A DNA stretch of 9,060 nucleotides from Bacteroidota bacterium (GTDB lineage Bacteria > Bacteroidota > Bacteroidia > Flavobacteriales > Flavobacteriaceae), in the NCBI GenBank assembly GCA_023393485.1, contig JAEWLD010000104.1, forward strand, positions 1 through 9,060, written 5' to 3'. The notes below the pieces were generated by a model. The model saw only the letters and a list, made by a program, of their open reading frames with translations, was not told the DNA's origin and searched no databases. Numbering within the stretch: the stretch's first letter is position 1; every line of letters starts with the position of its first letter. The position numbers were made by a program, and so were the translations under genes. This document shows, in pieces, positions 5,932 through 9,060 of this stretch.

Positions 5932-6384
5932 ATGAAATTCAAAAGAGAAATCAGCAACGGCATCCTCATTTTCGTCTTGATGGGAATTTACTTCCTAATC
6001 ATCGAATTGCTAAAACTTTCACACTTGTTTTACCTGAGGATTTTCAATATTATTTTCGTCATCTATGCCGTCAACAGGACAATCAAAGGCAATCACGATG
6101 CCGGCGTACGGGGTTATTTTACCAATCTGATGGGCGCGATAATCACGTCGATGATCGGCGCGGTGCTCAGTATTGTCGGCTTGATGATTTACCTTAAAAT
6201 CAAAGGCGGCGCCCAATACCTCAATGAACATCCGATGCGCTACATTTTTGGCGGCGAAGCAAATACGGTTGAATATTTCTGTATCGGGCTGTTTTTTGAA
6301 GCGGCCGCGGCATCGCTCGCCGTATCATTCTGCTTGATGCAATATTGGAAGGACAAAGTTGAAGTCATCAATAAAGTGGATTGA
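5932..6384 (+). CDS. Small integral membrane protein of unknown function (possibly DUF4199-like)
   Basis: I do not recognise this 150-residue protein with certainty. It has four predicted membrane segments: about 9-28, 32-48, 67-90 and 114-138. A basic N-terminus (MKFKREI) and a basic loop (NRTIKGNHDAGVR, 48-60) suggest that the N-terminus and the first loop between hairpins face the cytosol. The loop between helices three and four (about 91-112, KGGAQYLNEHPMRYIFGGEANT) would then be periplasmic. The size and overall pattern recall DUF4199 proteins, which are common in Bacteroidota, but this is resemblance only. The ATG at 5932 follows an A-rich stretch and gives a natural start for the first helix. 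It has its own terminator ten bases after the stop, and a 120-base spacer with nested inverted repeats separates it from ribF. Nothing links it functionally to ribF or bioB. Confidence 0.8.
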   Translation: MKFKREISNGILIFVLMGIYFLIIELLKLSHLFYLRIFNIIFVIYAVNRTIKGNHDAGVRGYFTNLMGAIITSMIGAVLSIVGLMIYLKIKGGAQYLNEHPMRYIFGGEANTVEYFCIGLFFEAAAASLAVSFCLMQYWKDKVEVINKVD

Positions 6385-6393
6385 TTCAATCAC

Positions 6394-6419
6394 AGGCTCG
6401 CTTACCGCGGGCTTTTTTT
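6394..6419 (+). terminator. Rho-independent terminator after the small membrane protein gene
   Basis: AGGCTCGC (6394-6401) pairs with GCGGGCTT (6407-6414) across the loop TTACC. Two of the eight pairs are G-T wobbles, and the stem runs into seven T residues (6413-6419). It starts ten bases after the stop codon and insulates bioB from upstream transcription. Confidence 0.85.
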
Positions 6420-6458
6420 ATGACCATCCGAAAACTTTTTTACTAAAGCGGAATTGCC

Positions 6459-6466
6459 TACTTTTG
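6459..6466 (+). promoter_or_regulatory. Predicted -7 box of bioB
   Basis: TACTTTTG matches TAnnTTTG exactly and is identical to the pth -7 box. The region 19 bases upstream holds a T-run (6435-6441) but no TTG, so the -33 element is weak or absent. Transcription would start near 6470-6473, giving a leader of about 15-18 bases. I see no recognisable BirA-type operator. Confidence 0.55.
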
Positions 6467-6487
6467 GCCCTAGACAAAACCAAATCC

Positions 6488-7573
6488 ATGAGCGAAATCA
6501 AACACCACTGGACCAAGGAGGAAATTCTCGAAATATATAACATGCCGATGATGGACCTGCTTTTTGAAGCGGCCTCAGTACATCGGAAATACCACGACCC
6601 GAACGTCGTGCAAGTGTCGACACTTTTATCGATCAAAACCGGCGGCTGCCCTGAAGATTGCGGCTATTGTCCGCAGGCCGCGCGATACCACACGCACATT
6701 GAAGGCAATGACCTGATGTCTGTGCCACAAGTAAAAGCACAGGCATTGCGCGCCAAAGCGAGCGGCTCGTCACGCGTTTGCATGGGCGCGGCCTGGCGAA
6801 ATGTAAAAGACGGACCTGAATTCGATCAGGTACTTGAAATGGTCAGAACAATCAACAAGCTTGACATGGAAGTCTGCTGCACACTTGGCATGCTGACTGA
6901 AAATCAGGCGCAGCGTTTGGCCGAAGCGGGATTATACGCCTATAATCACAACCTCGATACTTCCGAAGAATATTATAAAGAAGTCATTTCTACACGCGGC
7001 TTTGAAGACCGCCTGCAAACCATTGACAACGTACGCAAAACCAATGTAACGGTTTGCAGCGGCGGCATCATCGGCATGGGCGAAAAAGTAGAAGACCGCG
7101 CCGGAATGCTGGTCGCTTTGGCCACGCTTGACCCGCAGCCTGAATCAGTGCCGATCAATGCGCTTGTTGCCGTTGAGGGCACGCCTATGGAAAACGAAAA
7201 ACCGGTCGAAATCTGGGAAATGATCAGAATGGTCGCGACTACCCGTATCGTAATGCCGCAAACACAGGTGAGATTGTCTGCAGGCCGGATGAACATGAGC
7301 CGCGAAGGCCAGGCGATGTGTTTCTTTGCCGGTGCGAATTCGATTTTTGCCGGCGACAAACTTTTGACCACGCCAAATCCTGACGTAAACGAAGACATGA
7401 AAATGTTTGAAATGCTCGGGCTTCAGCCGCAAAAACCATTTGTAAAACACGCGCAGCCGGAAACAGTGGAAGCATCGGATTCAAAATTCGAATCGCTTGG
7501 CGAAAAACCCAAATGGACCAGGCCGGGACATACAATTGAGCGCAATCTCGAAGCTTCGGGAAAAGGAAAATAA
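6488..7573 (+). CDS. bioB: Biotin synthase
   Basis: This radical-SAM enzyme inserts sulfur into dethiobiotin, the last step of biotin synthesis, in the cytosol. The 361-residue protein has the radical-SAM cluster motif GGCPEDCGYCPQ with C54, C58 and C61 as [4Fe-4S] ligands. The sulfur-donating [2Fe-2S] cluster ligands are all present: C98 (RVCMGAAW), C130 (EVCCTLGML), C190 (TVCSGGIIGMGE) and R262 (VRLSAGR). Other BioB landmarks are YNHNLDTS (142-149), ESVPINALVAVEGTP (219-233) and AMCFFAGANSIF (276-287). The C-terminal tail is slightly longer than in E. coli (346 residues) and ends in KGK. The frame is open upstream to 6359, but that part overlaps the preceding gene, its terminator and the promoter, so the ATG at 6488 (MSEIKHHW) is the start. 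No other bio gene is in the window, and the gene appears to be transcribed alone. Confidence 0.97.
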   Translation: MSEIKHHWTKEEILEIYNMPMMDLLFEAASVHRKYHDPNVVQVSTLLSIKTGGCPEDCGYCPQAARYHTHIEGNDLMSVPQVKAQALRAKASGSSRVCMGAAWRNVKDGPEFDQVLEMVRTINKLDMEVCCTLGMLTENQAQRLAEAGLYAYNHNLDTSEEYYKEVISTRGFEDRLQTIDNVRKTNVTVCSGGIIGMGEKVEDRAGMLVALATLDPQPESVPINALVAVEGTPMENEKPVEIWEMIRMVATTRIVMPQTQVRLSAGRMNMSREGQAMCFFAGANSIFAGDKLLTTPNPDVNEDMKMFEMLGLQPQKPFVKHAQPETVEASDSKFESLGEKPKWTRPGHTIERNLEASGKGK

Positions 7574-7585
7574 AAATTCACGCAA

Positions 7586-7615
7586 AAAAAATCCCGCATA
7601 GTTGCGGGATTTTTT
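7586..7615. terminator. Two-way terminator between bioB and the converging T9SS gene
   Basis: ATCCCGCA (7591-7598) pairs with TGCGGGAT (7603-7610) around the loop TAGT. The stem is extended by A residues on the left (7584-7590) and T residues on the right (7610-7615). It therefore has a T-run on both strands and can stop bioB from the left and the minus-strand gene from the right. It lies 12 bases after the bioB stop and 13 bases from the other gene's stop. Confidence 0.93.
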
Positions 7616-7628
7616 CATTTATAACTTT

Positions 7629-9060
7629 TTAGAAAACGATCTTGCGATTGACAATCGCGCCGTTTTTGAGTTTGACTTTTACAATCAAAGCTTGTTGGTT
7701 TGCAGTGAGGCCCGAAATGTCAAATTGGGTTGCGTTGATCGGAGCATTAGAAAACAGTTGTCTTCCAAGAATGTCGTATACGGTTATCAACTGGATTTCG
7801 TCCGCCAATGATTTGACTTTGATTTGTGAGTCCGAAACAACGATTGCAATGTTGCTTTCCAACGCCGTAAGGTCAGTATTCCCCAAAGACGAATTCAGAT
7901 AACGCAAAACAAACCGGTCATTGAACGTGCCAATGGCTGTTGTAAAGCTATACGGCGCTTGCTTCAAGTCATGGATAATTCCGAGTTGTTTGTCTTCGAG
8001 GTAAATATTGGTGTCGGCGGAATTGAGTTGCCCTTCTTTGGTGCCGATGCCAATTGAATATGTTCCGGCCATCGTACTTGAAAACCCGAGCGGCACAAAG
8101 TCGCTTACGTCAAACGAAGGACGCGCCTGAATTCGGTATTTGTCTTCTCCGATAAACGAATAGAAACTCAATGTATTCTGCGTCTTGCTGACCAGGCCGT
8201 CGTAACCGCGGTCAAAATCGAGCGTCGTATTTTCAAAATAACCAATCAACTGTTGGCTGAACAAACCGTCGGCGCTTTCCAGATTCAGCCATAGGCGATC
8301 TCTTTCCGACGCGTCGCTGCCTTCAAGATGTGAATTGGTATTGGCAGGCCTGAAAAACTGCGCGTTGTTATAGGTTTTGCTGCGCATCGAGTTGTTGAAA
8401 ACAACATTCGTATACGCATTGGCTTCCACAAAGAAACCTTCGCCCGAAGATATGAAACCGCTCGGTACGGGACTTCCGGTACCGCTGGACGTGCCGCCCG
8501 AAAGGTTGTACATCGCATAATCGGCGGTGATGAAATTATATACATCGGGACCGGGAGCCGAACTTGAAATCTGCGTACGATGCGTCCAAAAATAAAGCGT
8601 TCCTGAAATATTTGTATTGGTATTGATGAAATCGTTCGCGTAGATCGCCGACGGATATGGATTCCCGATCAAATTGAAATCATCGTTCAAATTTGCGGCA
8701 TTTGCACTCGCCGCCAACAGGATGTTGATTACGCCATTGTTGACGGCTCCCGAAAACATCACCGTGTTTGTCGCCGGAAATGTACCCGAAGTCGGCGCCA
8801 TGATCGCGTAGCCTTTTGCCGGTGTCATATTGGTCGCCGTTGTAATGTATTGCCATGCATTGCCGTCGTCGTCAAAGCCGTCTGCAGGCGCAGCGCCGGT
8901 TTCGGCAGTAAGTACGTCCATAAAATTGGCCGTAGCAAACTGGAACGCGTAATCGGTGCGCCATCCGGTAAAAGTCGTGCCGACGTTTGCATTCACAACC
9001 GGCGATGACCAATAGGTATAATCGAATTTATTGTACGGCGATGTCGTCCTTGAATCCGTA
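7629..9060 (-). CDS. T9SS-secreted cell-surface protein, C-terminal part (sorting signal type C-like)
   Basis: The frame stays open to the right edge, so only the last 477 or so residues are visible and the start lies outside. The codons between 8997 and 9060 continue the protein and include YWSSPVV, a motif I recognise from large flavobacterial T9SS proteins. A GTG at 8996 would allow a shorter 455-residue reading, but it is inside conserved-looking sequence and is not the real start. The body is rich in Asn, Ser, Thr and Gly, typical of extracellular beta-rich proteins, with NLIGNPYPSAI and GEGFFV among its recurring landmarks. The last 85 or so residues (about 7629-7885) include ITVYDILGRQLF, ANQQALIVKVKLKNG and the ending NRKIVF, matching the T9SS type C sorting domain seen in ChiA-like cargo. 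Function beyond secretion or surface display is unknown; no catalytic motif is visible. Confidence 0.85.
   Translation of the reverse strand, partial: TDSRTTSPYNKFDYTYWSSPVVNANVGTTFTGWRTDYAFQFATANFMDVLTAETGAAPADGFDDDGNAWQYITTATNMTPAKGYAIMAPTSGTFPATNTVMFSGAVNNGVINILLAASANAANLNDDFNLIGNPYPSAIYANDFINTNTNISGTLYFWTHRTQISSSAPGPDVYNFITADYAMYNLSGGTSSGTGSPVPSGFISSGEGFFVEANAYTNVVFNNSMRSKTYNNAQFFRPANTNSHLEGSDASERDRLWLNLESADGLFSQQLIGYFENTTLDFDRGYDGLVSKTQNTLSFYSFIGEDKYRIQARPSFDVSDFVPLGFSSTMAGTYSIGIGTKEGQLNSADTNIYLEDKQLGIIHDLKQAPYSFTTAIGTFNDRFVLRYLNSSLGNTDLTALESNIAIVVSDSQIKVKSLADEIQLITVYDILGRQLFSNAPINATQFDISGLTANQQALIVKVKLKNGAIVNRKIVF

Noticed and set aside
6385..6487. Possible biotin-responsive operator or riboswitch before bioB.
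   Set aside because: The interval is accounted for by a terminator and a short promoter region, and I see no further inverted repeat or conserved RNA fold.
6973..7398. Minus-strand 141-codon frame opposite bioB.
   Set aside because: BioB is intact and fully conserved on the other strand; the opposing frame has no recognisable protein features.

Overview
The window looks like a piece of a Flavobacteriia chromosome, most likely Flavobacterium or a close relative. Three things suggest this. Four genes sit behind a Bacteroidota-type -7 box (TAnnTTTG) with no convincing Shine-Dalgarno. Two genes end in C-terminal domains of the type IX secretion system (T9SS). The housekeeping proteins read like flavobacterial versions. 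By eye the base composition is more GC-balanced than in the low-GC members of the genus. I see no insertion sequence, phage gene, tRNA, rRNA or CRISPR array.

Layout. Positions 1-296 have no gene but hold two heptamer arrays in opposite orientation on either side of a hairpin-rich element. Next on the + strand are rplY (ribosomal protein L25, 297-914) with a clear terminator, a 33-bp perfect palindrome (997-1029), a heptamer array that supplies the promoter motifs, and pth (peptidyl-tRNA hydrolase, 1221-1787). A large minus-strand gene (1993-4707) encodes a secreted metzincin metalloprotease with a P-domain and a T9SS type A sorting domain. It diverges from ribF (riboflavin kinase/FAD synthetase, 4882-5811), which must start at TTG. 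A small four-helix membrane protein of unknown function (5932-6384) and bioB (biotin synthase, 6488-7573) follow on the + strand. bioB converges, across a shared two-way terminator, on a minus-strand T9SS cargo protein (7629 to beyond 9060) whose N-terminus lies outside the window.

How the genes relate. rplY and pth both serve translation and lie next to each other, but they appear to be transcribed separately. ribF and bioB make the cofactors FMN/FAD and biotin. The two minus-strand genes encode cell-surface or secreted proteins that would depend on T9SS and gliding-type machinery encoded elsewhere. Terminators and promoters separate most of the genes, so this is a row of single-gene units rather than one operon.

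The coding content is ordinary. The interest lies between the genes: four arrays with exact seven-base periodicity, one of which forms a promoter; a 33-bp palindrome; a compound inverted element upstream of rplY; and a nested inverted repeat that could cover the ribosome-binding region of the small membrane protein. I did not find convincing evidence of a new multi-gene system.
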